From NCBI GenBank assembly GCA_001310715.1, contig BAXV01000046.1, positions 1 through 31,516 of the forward strand: 31,516 bases of DNA, read 5' to 3'. The notes beneath the pieces were generated by a model that saw only the letters and a program-made list of their open reading frames with translations, made no database searches and was not told where the DNA came from. The translations under genes were made by a program, and so were the position numbers. Of the stretch, positions 8,033 through 17,482 are shown one piece after another; position 1 is the first letter of the stretch, and every line of letters begins with the position of its first letter. Source of the DNA: Pseudovibrio sp. JCM 19062 (GTDB lineage: Bacteria; Pseudomonadota; Alphaproteobacteria; Rhizobiales; Stappiaceae).

Positions 8033-9257
8033 ATGACAATAAACCGCGAACTGACATATTTAGACTATAACGCCAGCGCTCCGCTGAGGAAGAATCTCTT
8101 TTAGCGCTTCAGGAAGCCTATAAGGCAGCTGGTAATGCGTCCTCTATTCATGCCAGTGGACGCCGAGCCCGAGCCATTATCGAAGATGCAAGGCACAAAA
8201 TTGCAGAACTGGTTGATGGAATTCCGGCAAACGTCATTTTTACAAGTGGCGCGTCAGAAGCAAACGTAACGGCGTTGTCGCGACGTGGCTGAAGAACGGC
8301 GAGCCCTATATTTTAACCCAGGTTTTTGTGAGCGCAATCGAACACCCCTCCGTTATTGCCGGTGGTCGATTTGCACCCCAGAACGTACAGAGCATTCCCG
8401 TTGATGAAGCGGGCCGCGTCATGGTCGACGAACTGCGCGTGATGCTTGGGCAACTGGGTAAAGATGAAACAGTTTTGGTATCCGTCATGGCTGCCAACAG
8501 TGAGACCGGTGTTTTGCAGCCTCTGCGCGAAATTGGCGTACTCACTGAGGAATTGGGTCATATCTTCCATGTGGACGGCGTCCAGATGGCAGGCAAAGAG
8601 CCAGTTTCCATGGCCATGATAGGCTGTAACTCCATGTCGATCTCCTCCCACAAAATCGGAGGTCCTCAAGGGGTTGGCGCTCTCATCCTCGGCAAAGGCG
8701 ACTTTCGCCCCATTCCGCTGCTCACAGGTGGCGGACAAGAATCGTGGAGAAGAGCCGGAACAGAGAATACAGCAGGCATTGCAGGGTTTGCGGTTGCGGC
8801 AGCGCAATCAATCGACCCTGCAGAGCGTGCTAGGATTTCGCGCCTGCGAGACCACATGGAAGAGAGGCTGAAACAGGCCTCTCCCGAGGCGATCATCTTC
8901 GGTGAAGATGTTCCGCGTCTTGGCAACACGACGTGTTTCGCAGTTGAGGGGATTTCAGCTGAAACCGCGCTCATCAACTTCGACTTGTTTGATGTAGCCG
9001 TTTCATCCGGATCCGCTTGTTCTTCCGGCAAAGTTGGCGCATCCCATGTGCTTCTTGCAATGGGTGTACCGGAATCATTGGCGCGTGGCGCGATCCGGAT
9101 CAGTCTGGGTTGGGCAACCAACGATGACGATGTCGAGCGCTTTTTAAGTGCTTGGACGAAAATATATAAACGAATGAAGCCCACACAGAAGGGTGAACGC
9201 CGTTTTAAAAATAACCGAGGACAACAACCTCGTATAAATAAGGATGCACTGTGTTGA
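8033..9257 (+). CDS. Cysteine desulfurase, NifS/IscS type (SufS2) (frameshifted)
   Basis: This PLP enzyme takes sulfur from cysteine as a persulfide. It is the first gene of the suf operon, as in the alphaproteobacterial sufS2-B-C-D-S1-X-A order. The start is ATG 8033 (MTINRELTYLDYNASAP). Landmarks are FTSGASEANV, HVDGVQ, the PLP lysine in SSHKIGGPQG, and the catalytic cysteine in SSGSACSSGK. Two lost bases, around 8081-8090 and near 8280, split the N-terminal third; restoring them gives SPTWLKNGEPYIL. About 408 residues. The last 18 residues are an unusual basic tail, and a missed T near 9206 would put a stop there. The ribosome site is weak. Confidence 0.88.
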
Positions 9258-9336
9258 AACGGCGCATCTGTTAAGTAGGGCAAAAGGTCCAATAAGTGTA
9301 CCCAATGCGGCTTTGAACCGCGTATGGAGACAAAGC

Positions 9337-10810
9337 ATGGCGGCAGTCCAGGAAACGATTGACAAGGTCAAGGAAATTGACGTCGATCAGTATAAATATG
9401 GCTTCGTAACCGATATCGAAAGTGAGCTTGCTCCCAAAGGGCTCAATGAAGATATCGTTGCATACATTTCGGCGAAAAAAAAGAAGAACCGGAATGGATG
9501 CTCAACTGGCGTTTGGATGCGTTCCGTCGTTGGAAAACGATGGAAGAGCCACATGGGCGCGAGTTGATTACCCGAAGATCGATTTTGAAGACCTTCACTA
9601 TTACGCAGCACCTAAGAAGCGCGAGGGACTGAAGTCTCTTGACGAGGTGGATCCGGAAATTCTGGAGACCTACAAGAAACTCGGCATTCCTTTGTCCGAG
9701 CAGGAAATCTTGGCAGGTGTTGCACCCGAAAACCGTGTCGCAGTTGACGCTGTTTTTGATAGTGTATCGGTAGCAACAACCTTTAAGGAAGAACTGGCCA
9801 AGGCAGGCGTTATTTTCTGCCCGATCTCCGAAGCAATTCGTGAGCATCCAGAGCTGGTTCAGAAATACCTTGGGTCTGTTGTTCCAGTCTCAGACAACTT
9901 CTACGCAACATTGAACTCCGCAGTATTTTCTGACGGCTCGTTCGTGTACGTACCTCCCGGTGTTCGTTGTCCGATGGAGCTGTCCACGTACTTCCGCATC
10001 AACGAGCAGAATACCGGCCAGTTCGAGCGCACACTGATCATTGCAGATAAAGGCTCTTACGTGTCTTATCTGGAAGGCTGTACAGCACCTCAGCGCGACG
10101 AAAACCAGCTGCACGCCGCAGTTGTTGAGCTTGTTGCACTTGAAGATGCACAAATCAAATACTCCACTGTTCAGAACTGGTATCCAGGCGACTCTGAAGG
10201 CAAGGGTGGTATTTACAACTTCGTGACCAAGCGTGGCGATTGCCGCGAGAAGAACTCCAAGATCTCCTGGACACAGGTAGAGACCGGATCTGCAATCACG
10301 TGGAAATACCCGAGCTGCATTCTGCGCGGAGACAACTCACAAGGTGAGTTCTACTCCATCGCCATCTCCAATGGTCACCAGCAGATCGACAGTGGCACCA
10401 AGATGATCCATCTGGGCAAGAACACGGCCAGCCGGATTATCTCCAAGGGTATCTCAGCAGGTGTTTCTCAAAACACCTATCGCGGGCAGGTTTCCGCGCA
10501 TCGCAAGGCATCTAACGCACGTAACTTCACCCAGTGTGACTCGCTTCTCATTGGCGATAAGTGCGGTGCCCACACCGTCCCATACATCGAAAGCAAGAAC
10601 TCCTCAGCGGTGTTCGAGCACGAAGCAACAACCTCCAAGATCTCTGACGATCAGATGTTCTACTGCCAGGCCCGTGGCCTGAATGAAGAAGAAGCTGTCG
10701 CATTGATCGTGAATGGTTTTGTCCGGGACGTAATCCAGCAACTGCCAATGGAATTTGCAGTTGAGGCACAAAAACTGATTTCGATCAGCCTTGAAGGAAG
10801 TGTGGGCTAA
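9337..10810 (+). CDS. sufB: Fe-S cluster scaffold subunit SufB (frameshifted)
   Basis: SufB forms the SufBC2D scaffold on which clusters are assembled from SufS-derived sulfur. Start ATG 9337 ([20 protein letters not shown]) behind a GGAG site. The frame is disturbed by two extra A in an eight-A run at 9475-9482 and a lost A near 9553. With these allowed, the family sequence [17 protein letters not shown] is recovered. The beta-helix core is clear: [59 protein letters not shown]. About 490 residues, the usual length. Confidence 0.95.
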
Positions 10811-10869
10811 AACGCGGTCATTCGCGTTTGCTCGTACCTATTGAAAAATTGAAAAGACGAGAACGATAG

Positions 10870-11622
10870 ATGCTTGAGATTAAAAACCTGCACGCCGAAG
10901 TTGATGGCAACAAAATCCTTCGCGGAATTGATCTGACCGTACGCCCTGGCGAGATCCACGCGATCATGGGACCAAACGGATCTGGTAAGTCCACCCTGTC
11001 ATATGTTCTGGCAGGCAAGGAAGACTACGAGATCACCGAGGGCTCCATCACCTATAATGGTGTCGACTGGGAAGAGCTTGGCGCAGACGAACGCGCAGCA
11101 GCCGGTATGTTCCTTGCGTTCCAGTACCCGATCGAAATTCCGGGTGTTGCAACCATGACCTTCCTGAAGACCGCTTTGAACGCACAGCGCAAAGCACGCG
11201 GTGAAGACGAAATCTCCACCCCTGACTTCATGAAGCTTGTGCGTGAGAAAGCCAAGGAACTGAAAGTGACGCCGGACATGCTGAAGCGTCCGCTCAACGT
11301 TGGTTTCTCCGGCGGTGAAAAGAAGCGCGCTGAAATCCTCCAGATGTCTCTGCTTGAGCCAAGCCTGTGCGTTCTGGATGAAACAGATTCCGGTCTCGAC
11401 ATCGATGCACTGCGTATTGTTTCAGAAGGCGTCAACCAGCTTCGCTCTCCTGACCGCTCCATGATCGTTATCACGCACTACCAGCGTTTGCTCGATCACA
11501 TCGTCCCGGACGTGGTGCATGTTCTGTCCAAAGGCAAGATCGTAAAAACCGGTGGTAAAGAGCTTGCTCTTGAACTGGAGAAAAACGGTTACGCTGATTA
11601 CGTCGATGAAGAAGCAGCTTGA
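10870..11622 (+). CDS. sufC: Fe-S assembly ATPase SufC
   Basis: Intact, 250 residues. It is an ABC-type ATPase that drives conformational change of SufB-SufD in the cytosol and is not a transporter. Walker A is GPNGSGKST (near residue 36), the signature is SGGEKKRAEILQ, Walker B is LCVLDETDSGLD, and the switch histidine lies in VITHYQR. It sits 59 bases after sufB and 15 before sufD, in the same operon. It contains no long homopolymer, which fits its undamaged frame. Confidence 0.97.
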   Translation: MLEIKNLHAEVDGNKILRGIDLTVRPGEIHAIMGPNGSGKSTLSYVLAGKEDYEITEGSITYNGVDWEELGADERAAAGMFLAFQYPIEIPGVATMTFLKTALNAQRKARGEDEISTPDFMKLVREKAKELKVTPDMLKRPLNVGFSGGEKKRAEILQMSLLEPSLCVLDETDSGLDIDALRIVSEGVNQLRSPDRSMIVITHYQRLLDHIVPDVVHVLSKGKIVKTGGKELALELEKNGYADYVDEEAA

Positions 11623-11637
11623 GCTGGAGGGTGACCG

Positions 11638-12922
11638 ATGAATGCTCCGGCAAAGATTCAAGAGACTAACGCAGAGCAGAGCCTGAACGCTCAGTTCGAC
11701 GCAATTTTCGCGCAAACAACGCAAAAAAAACGCAAATCAACGCAAACAGGCGTGGGACGCTTTCAAAGCGAAGGGTATCCCGCATCGCCGCGTTGAGGAG
11801 TGGCACTATACTGATCTGCGCTCCAAGATGAACGATGCATTTGCATTGGCTTCCAAAACCACTCCCAAAGCCGAGGCTTTGAACGGAGCAGGTGATCTGA
11901 AGACCTACCGCATCGCTATCGTTAACGGTCGCTATGCGCCAGAACTGTCTTCAAATCAGGAAGTTGCAGGTCTGTCCGTAGCTGAAACCAGTGGTGTTCT
12001 GGAAGCTCAGCTCGGCACTGACGATGCTATGGCGTCCCTCAATCAGGCTCTGGTTCAGGGTGGCATCAGCATCAAGATCGCTGCAAATGCAAAGATCGGG
12101 CTGCCAATCGAGATCGTTCGTTACACCGACGGTTCCGACATCAGTTCTTATACTGGAACCTCCGTCGAGATTGGTGATAACGCAAAAGCGCTCATCATCG
12201 AAAGCTTCGAAGGTGATGCAAATGCCGCTTATCAATCCAACGCCCTCACAGAGGTCAAAGTTGGTGATAAGGCAGATGTGCACTGGCTGAAGTTGCAGGT
12301 GGAAAGCCCAAAAGCTCAGCATATTGAAACGCTTAGCGTTGTGCTGGGTGCGGAAACAAACTTCCAGCACTTCATCTACAACGAAGGTTCGGCCCTGTCC
12401 CGCGCACAGCTCTTCCTCGAGTTCAAAGGCGAGGGCACCCACGCAGGTCTGCGCGGAACATCCCTGCTCAAAGACAGCCAACATGCTGATATCACACTGT
12501 TTGTGAACCATGCCGTTCCAGGATGTGAAAGCCGCGAATACTACCGAGCCGTCGTCGACGACAAAGCCCGCTCAGTCTTCCAAGGCAAGATCATTGTGAA
12601 ACAGGCGGCTCAGAAGACCGATGGTCAGATGATGATCAAAACGCTTCTCCTGAGCGATACTGCTGAAATCAATGCCAAACCTGAGCTGGAAATCTTCGCA
12701 GACGACGTTCAGTGCGCCCACGGCTCCACCACCGGCGACATTGACGAAGACCTGCTGTTCTACCTCATGGCACGCGGTATTCCTGAAGCTCAGGCACGCA
12801 AAATCCTCGTTCTCGCATTCCTTTCTGAAGCCATTGAGGAATTTGAAGAGGAACAGTGTGTAGACTTGCTGGAAGCAATGACCCGCAAGTGGCTTCATGC
12901 AGATGATTTGGTGAGCGAATGA
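11638..12922 (+). CDS. sufD: Fe-S assembly protein SufD (frameshifted)
   Basis: SufD is the second beta-helix subunit of SufBC2D and helps iron acquisition. The start is ATG 11638 (MNAPAKIQETNAEQSLNAQF) behind GGAGGGTGACCG. The N-terminal helices continue through KQAWDAFKAKGIPHRRVEEW once one surplus A in the eight-A run at 11723-11730 is removed. The core has GLRGTSLL, NHAVPGCESREYYRAVVDD, SVFQGKI, and the C-terminal DDVQCAHGSTTGDIDEDLLFY, a SufD hallmark. About 427 residues. The stop overlaps the sufS start (ATGA), implying translational coupling. Confidence 0.94.
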
Positions 12923-14167
12923 CCAAGGTCGATAACACGGCTTTTACAGCTCCATACGACGTTGAGAAGGTTCGGAAAGATTTTCCGATCCTTTCCACCA
13001 AGGTCTATGGCAAGCCGTTGGTTTATCTGGATAATGGCGCGTCGGCCCAAAAACCGACGGCAATGATTGATGCAATCACCAAGGCCTATACCCAAGAATA
13101 TGCCAATGTACACCGTGGCTTACACTACCTGTCAAACACAGCCACCGAAAACTTTGAAGCGGCCCGCGAAATCACGCGCCGCTTCCTGAATGCGCCAAGC
13201 GTTGATGAAGTGGTCTTCACCAAGTCAACCACTGAGGCAATCAACCTGGTTGCCTATGGTCTGGAAGAAGAAATCCAGGAAGGTGATGAAATTGTCATCT
13301 CCATTCTGGAGCACCATTCGAACATCGTGCCTTGGAATTTCCTTCGGGAACGCAAAGGCGCGGTCATCAAGTGGGCACCGATTGCAGATGATGGAACATT
13401 CTTGTTGGATGAGTTCGAGAAACTTCTGACAGACCGTACCAAAATCGTTGCAATCACGCAGATGTCCAACGTCACCGGAACTGTGGTTCCTGTGAAGGAA
13501 GTCACACGCCTTGCCCACGAACGTGGTGCAAAAGTCCTGATTGATGGCTCGCAAGGTGCAGTGCACATGCCTGTCGATGTTCAGGATATTGACTGTGATT
13601 TCTATGCGATAACCGGGCATAAGCTCTACGGTCCAAGCGGCATCGGCGCGCTTTATGGCAAGAAAGAACTTCTCAACAAACTGCGCCCATTCCAGGGTGG
13701 TGGTGAGATGATCAAGGACGTGACTGAATGTCTCGTCACCTATGCCGAAGCTCCCCATCGCTTTGAAGCCGGCACCCCGCCAATCGTTCAGGCTATTGGA
13801 TTGGGCGCCTCGCTTAACTATATGGAGAGTCTAGGGCGCGAAAATATCGCATTGCATGAAGCGTCCCTACGTGATTATGCGGCGCAGCGTTTACAGGAAG
13901 TCAATTCACTCAAGATCTTTGGTAATGCCAAGGATAAGGGGGCGATTTTTTTCCTTTGAGATTGAAGGGGTACACGCCCATGATATCTCGATGGTGATTG
14001 ACAGAGAGGGCGTTGCAGTTCGGGCAGGAACGCATTGTGCACAACCTTTGCTGGCGCGCTATGGAGTGACCAGTACATGCCGTGCAAGTTTTGGCCTGTA
14101 CAACACCCACGAAGAAGTTGATCGCCTGGTAGAAGCCTTGCGTAAAGCGCAGATGATGTTTGGTTAG
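12919..14167 (+). CDS. sufS: Cysteine desulfurase SufS (frameshifted)
   Basis: This group II cysteine desulfurase mobilises sulfur for the SufBCD scaffold. It begins YDVEKVRKDFPIL, then YLDNGASAQKP, ANVHRGLHYLS, the PLP lysine in ITGHKLYGPSG, and RFEAGTPP. A surplus T in the seven-T run at 13946-13952 truncates the first frame. Beyond it the protein resumes with FSFEIEGVHAHDIS and the active cysteine in RAGTHCAQPLLARYG. About 415 residues. No sufE gene is present in the window, so the sulfur acceptor is encoded elsewhere or is not needed. Confidence 0.95.
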
Positions 14168-14172
14168 GACCT

Positions 14173-14568
14173 ATGACAGACAACACACAAACAAGCGAGT
14201 TTTCTGACGGACCTTTGACAACTCCGGAAATCAAGCAAAGCTCCGCAATTCCCGCTGAAGAGCTGGAGCGTTTGACCGCTGATATCATTGCTGCGATGAA
14301 GACCGTATTTGACCCGGAAATTCCGGTCGATATCTACGAGCTTGGCTTGATCTACAAGGTTGATATTGAAGATGATCGCGCGGTCAAAATCGATATGACA
14401 TTGACTGCCCCCGGTTGCCCGGTTGCTGGTGAAATGCCGATCTGGGTAGAAAACGCAGTAAGTTCCGTTCCAGGTGTTGGCGCGGTTCAGGTGGACATGA
14501 CTTTTGATCCACCATGGGATCCAAGCCGAATGTCTGACGAAGCTCGCGTTGCCTTGAACTTCTTCTAG
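14173..14568 (+). CDS. sufT: SufT / MIP18-family (DUF59) Fe-S assembly protein
   Basis: Intact, 131 residues. It carries the DUF59 core: MKTVFDPEIPVDIYELGLIY, then the conserved cysteine in TLTAPGCPVAGEMP and the end FDPPWDPSRMSDEARVALNFF. This family helps in Fe-S cluster maturation and is a fixed member of alphaproteobacterial suf operons (sufX/sufT). It starts five bases after the sufS stop. Its own TAG stop is the first triplet of a palindromic repeat (14566-14669), so the insertion may have defined the present C-terminus. Confidence 0.94.
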   Translation: MTDNTQTSEFSDGPLTTPEIKQSSAIPAEELERLTADIIAAMKTVFDPEIPVDIYELGLIYKVDIEDDRAVKIDMTLTAPGCPVAGEMPIWVENAVSSVPGVGAVQVDMTFDPPWDPSRMSDEARVALNFF

Positions 14569-14669
14569 AGCGCGTTCCGTTTGATTGCATTCAATCAAAC
14601 GACAAGAATTCGCGTCAACAAGGAAGTTAGAGCACGATGCGTGAATGCTGATGAACGCAACGCGCTCTA
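14566..14669 (-). repeat. Dispersed palindromic repeat, full copy (104 bp)
   Basis: Bounded by perfect 11-bp inverted ends TAGAGCGCGTT / AACGCGCTCTA. Inside are a hairpin GTTTGATTGCATTCAATCAAAC-like fold (14580-14601) and a second partial palindrome (14628-14667). Reverse-complemented, it aligns end to end with 23477-23581, and 14628-14667 matches 144-183. It separates sufT from sufA inside the operon. This type of mosaic palindromic element is common between genes in Rhizobiales. Confidence 0.82.
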
Positions 14670-14695
14670 AGGTTCGCATAGCGCTGACAATGTAT

Positions 14696-14720
14696 GGCAC
14701 CTCGACCGTGTTGAGGTGCC
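14696..14720 (+). promoter_or_regulatory. Hairpin just upstream of the sufA ribosome site
   Basis: GGCACCTC (14696-14703) pairs perfectly with GAGGTGCC (14713-14720), with a 9-base loop. GGAGGG, the sufA ribosome site, begins 3 bases later. There is no U-tract. The structure could stabilise a processed mRNA end or tune sufA translation relative to the upstream suf genes. Confidence 0.45.
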
Positions 14721-14735
14721 CATGGAGGGTGCAAA

Positions 14736-15113
14736 ATGGCCTCAGGTTTTCAGGTACTTTCGCTGACGGACGAAGCCGCTGATTACATCCGCACACTGCT
14801 TAATGCAAGCGATGCAGATCCAATTGGACTGCGCGTCGCCATCAAGACGGGCGGCTGTGCGGGCATGGAATACGAACTGGGTCTGGTGACCGAAGCAAAA
14901 GCTGGTGACGATGTCGTTGAAGATAAAGGCGTAAAAGTCTTTGTCGATCCGGCAGCAACGCTGTATCTGCTCGGAACCGAGATGGGTTTTGAAAGCACAA
15001 AATTTCGCTCTGGTTTCACCTTCAAGAATCCAAATGAAGTGTCTGCGTGCGGCTGCGGTGAATCCGTAGAACTGCTGCCAGCTGATCTTTCAAAGTTTGC
15101 TCAGAAAAACTAG
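14736..15113 (+). CDS. sufA: A-type Fe-S carrier protein SufA/IscA/ErpA family
   Basis: Intact, 125 residues. It carries Fe-S clusters from the scaffold to target enzymes. The three conserved cysteines of A-type carriers are visible: GGCAGMEY near residue 40, and CGCGES near residue 106. Other landmarks are DPAATLYLLGTEMGF and FTFKNPN. A strong GGAGGG ribosome site precedes the ATG. It is separated from sufT by the palindromic repeat and a hairpin (167 bases), so its expression may differ from the rest of the operon. Confidence 0.95.
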   Translation: MASGFQVLSLTDEAADYIRTLLNASDADPIGLRVAIKTGGCAGMEYELGLVTEAKAGDDVVEDKGVKVFVDPAATLYLLGTEMGFESTKFRSGFTFKNPNEVSACGCGESVELLPADLSKFAQKN

Positions 15114-15156
15114 AACTACTCATTTTAGAGTGGCTTAGGGAATAATAGGTGGGGCC

Positions 15157-15816
15157 ATGTCTCTTTTTGAATCATTGAAAAACGATAATATTGAGACATG
15201 GCACTCCTACACCAAACATGAGTTTGTTCAGGGGCTTGGAAGCGGAACGCTGCCAATTGCAGCTTTTAAAAAGTATCTGGTCCAAGATTATCTCTTCCTG
15301 ATCGAATTTGCCCGCGCCTACGCGCTCGGCATGTATAAATCCACCGATCTCGCCCAGATGCGAAAGTGCCTTTCCTCTGCCAAAGGCATTTTGGAAGTGG
15401 AGATGAGCCTTCATATTCGCCTATGCGAGAGTTGGGGCCTTTCCGAAGCTGAGATCGTGGCAACACCGGAAGAACCAGCCAACCTTGCCTACACTCGTTA
15501 CGTGCTCGATACCGCAATGAAAGGCGATATCCTCGACCTGAAAGTCGCACTCGCGCCATGTGCAATTGGCTACGGCGAGATCGGTTCGGAGCTGGCACAG
15601 CAGCATGGTGCCCTCGAGCCAAGCAATCCATATGCAGAGTGGGTCAAAGAATACTCAAGCGATGAGTATCAGGAGCTTGCAAGGAGCGCGGTCAAAGAAA
15701 TCGATGATCTGGGCACGCTTTACGCAACAGAAGCCCGCTACGCCAGACTATCGAAAATATTCAGAGAAGCCACTAGACTTGAAGCCAATTTCTGGCAGAT
15801 GGGTCTCGACGTATAA
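15157..15816 (+). CDS. tenA: TenA family protein (thiaminase II / aminopyrimidine aminohydrolase)
   Basis: Intact, 219 residues, all helical. TenA salvages the pyrimidine moiety of degraded thiamine by hydrolysing aminomethyl-pyrimidine. Visible are the N-terminal HEFVQGLGSGTLP, QDYLFL, the conserved cysteine in APCAIGYGEIG, and the terminal glutamate region EANFWQMGLD. It has a strong AGGTGGGG ribosome site and lies 43 bases after sufA on the same strand, so it may be read from the suf message. No other thiamine gene is present in the window. Confidence 0.92.
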   Translation: MSLFESLKNDNIETWHSYTKHEFVQGLGSGTLPIAAFKKYLVQDYLFLIEFARAYALGMYKSTDLAQMRKCLSSAKGILEVEMSLHIRLCESWGLSEAEIVATPEEPANLAYTRYVLDTAMKGDILDLKVALAPCAIGYGEIGSELAQQHGALEPSNPYAEWVKEYSSDEYQELARSAVKEIDDLGTLYATEARYARLSKIFREATRLEANFWQMGLDV

Positions 15817-15930
15817 TCATTCCAATGACCACGTCACAGTTCTGTGAGTGGGCGAAGTACGCAAAATTCCTGCTTGTCTTAAGCAGAGTGGTGCAAGCTT
15901 TCGCATATTTATATGTTTTGGTGATTATTT

Positions 15931-16343
15931 ATGTCTTTATCCGATTTTTTTTCTTTCCGAAAAACGACCGTTATTTCTGGAAAAAGTTCGCTGCCGTCCC
16001 ATGTTTGGAGGCCACGGCTACTATTCCAATGGCAAGATGTTTGCGCTTGTTCGCGAAAAGTCTCTCTATCTCAAAGCCGGGTCCGGCAATGTTGCCGACT
16101 TCCTGCTGACCGGCCAACTGCCGTATATCCATCAGTGTTTTGGAGAGTATTTCCCGACCAACTTCTATTCAGTCCCGATGGATGTGGTAGAGGATGAAGG
16201 CCAGCTGACACAATGGATTGCAAAAGCGATCAGTCAGTTGGAGGAGACTGACCAAAACGAAAAGGCGTCATCCGCATTGGATAGCCGACAAAAAAAAGAC
16301 GGCAACAATTACACCTGCCGTCCTAAACTCATTTTTCTTTTAG
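15931..16343 (+). CDS. TfoX N-terminal domain protein (frameshifted)
   Basis: A small protein of roughly 130 residues. The signature RCRPMFGGHGYYSNGKMFALV followed by LYLKAG is the TfoX N-terminal domain, and YFPTNFYSVPMDVVED fits its second half. The biochemical role in alphaproteobacteria is unknown; in gammaproteobacteria TfoX/Sxy promotes competence gene expression. ATG 15931 reaches the domain only if one T is removed from the eight-T run at 15945-15952. An eight-A run at 16290-16297 probably hides the true end. I place the stop at 16341-16343; without that correction the frame runs into the diguanylate cyclase gene. The segment before the motif is shorter than usual. Confidence 0.6.
16290..16322 (-). 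terminator. Rho-independent terminator of the diguanylate cyclase gene
   Basis: On the minus strand GACGGCA pairs with TGCCGTC (16316-16322 and 16298-16304) around an 11-base loop, followed by eight T (16297-16290). On the plus strand it could also act on the TfoX-domain gene, with a looser T-rich stretch after it. Confidence 0.85.
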
Positions 16344-16358
16344 ACGTAGTCGCGAAAT

Positions 16359-17417
16359 TCAAGCAACCTGCGTTACGCTGGGGACTTTTCTTTCTTCCTC
16401 AGACCTTACCAGATTGCGACCGGCTTTCTTGGCAGCGTAAAGCGCAAGGTCAGCGCGCGACACCATGCTTTCCGCACTGTCGCCCGGCCTGAATGTGGAA
16501 ATTCCGATCGAGATCGTGATGCGGCCCAGATTCTCACCTGTGGAGCGTTTCACCAGCTCCTTGGCGACCACATTCTTACGGATCTTCTCCGCAATTACCT
16601 CGGCATCTTCAATAGTCGTTCTTGGCAGGATAATGCCAAACTCTTCACCACCATAACGACAGGCAATATCGCTGTTCTTGACGTTTTGTTGCACAGCAAG
16701 CGCTACGAGACGAAGAACCTGATCTCCGGTCTGGTGGCCATAATTGTCGTTAAACTGCTTGAAGTGGTCGATATCGGAAATCAGTAAGGAGAGGGGATCG
16801 TTGCTCTCATCAGCCTCATTGACTGCCCGAATTAGGCTTTGATCGAAGTGCTTACGGTTGTTCAGGGTCGTCAGTTCATCAGTCAAAGACTCATAACGGA
16901 TCGCTTCCAGACCTTCCTGCAAAACACCAATCTGCTGACGGGAATCAACCAGCTGCTCACGAAGCTCCTGATTACTCTCGGCAGTCTCGGTGGTTAGCTT
17001 CGCAAGGTGGACGACAAGTTTGGAAAGTTGAGCCGGATCAGTAACCTTCTCAAGAGCGCCCAGTGCGCGCGTCAGCTCATCAGCATATTCTGTGGTTTGC
17101 AGCGCACCTTTATCAAGTGCGGAAATCAGCTCCCGAACTTCCTTGGATATCTTATCGCCAACCTCATCAATCCGTTCGCCTAAACGGTTGGGGGACAAAA
17201 AGCGATTGTAGATCTTCTGCGTCTCGATGGGAGAGATTTTACCATCACGGGCAAGAATCTTATTGATGGTCCGGTTCAGAGAGCGGTTAAACCCAGAGGC
17301 ATACGAATACCACAACTCATAGTTACGCGGAAACGCTGGTAGACTATTTGTCTTGATGTAACCCAGCGCACTGTCTGCATAAACTATGGTACGCTTGAAC
17401 TCGTCTTCTTGACTCAT
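16359..17417 (-). CDS. Diguanylate cyclase (GGDEF domain)
   Basis: Intact, 352 residues, cytosolic, with no signal peptide or membrane segment. Residues 1-150 form a helical region seen with many alphaproteobacterial GGDEF proteins (FPRNYELWYSYASG, then coiled-coil heptads). The cyclase domain spans about 175-340, with SLTDELTTLNNRKHFD, ISDIDHFKQFNDNYGH, and the active-site RYGGEEF at 256-260. It should make cyclic di-GMP from two GTP. The product-inhibition I-site, normally RxxD six residues before GGEEF, is KNSD (247-250), so feedback may be weakened. The sensor input is unknown. Confidence 0.93.
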   Translation of the reverse strand: MSQEDEFKRTIVYADSALGYIKTNSLPAFPRNYELWYSYASGFNRSLNRTINKILARDGKISPIETQKIYNRFLSPNRLGERIDEVGDKISKEVRELISALDKGALQTTEYADELTRALGALEKVTDPAQLSKLVVHLAKLTTETAESNQELREQLVDSRQQIGVLQEGLEAIRYESLTDELTTLNNRKHFDQSLIRAVNEADESNDPLSLLISDIDHFKQFNDNYGHQTGDQVLRLVALAVQQNVKNSDIACRYGGEEFGIILPRTTIEDAEVIAEKIRKNVVAKELVKRSTGENLGRITISIGISTFRPGDSAESMVSRADLALYAAKKAGRNLVRSEEERKVPSVTQVA

Positions 17418-17482
17418 GATTGCATCACCGCGCCGCAGATAGGCTATCCCATCTATAGTAAGCTAATTTAACTTAAGCTTAT

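Noticed and set aside
9475..9482. Programmed ribosomal frameshift in sufB at an A-rich run
   Set aside because: The same defect recurs in unrelated genes at every long A/T run, and deletions occur at ordinary short runs, so sequencing error is the simpler cause.
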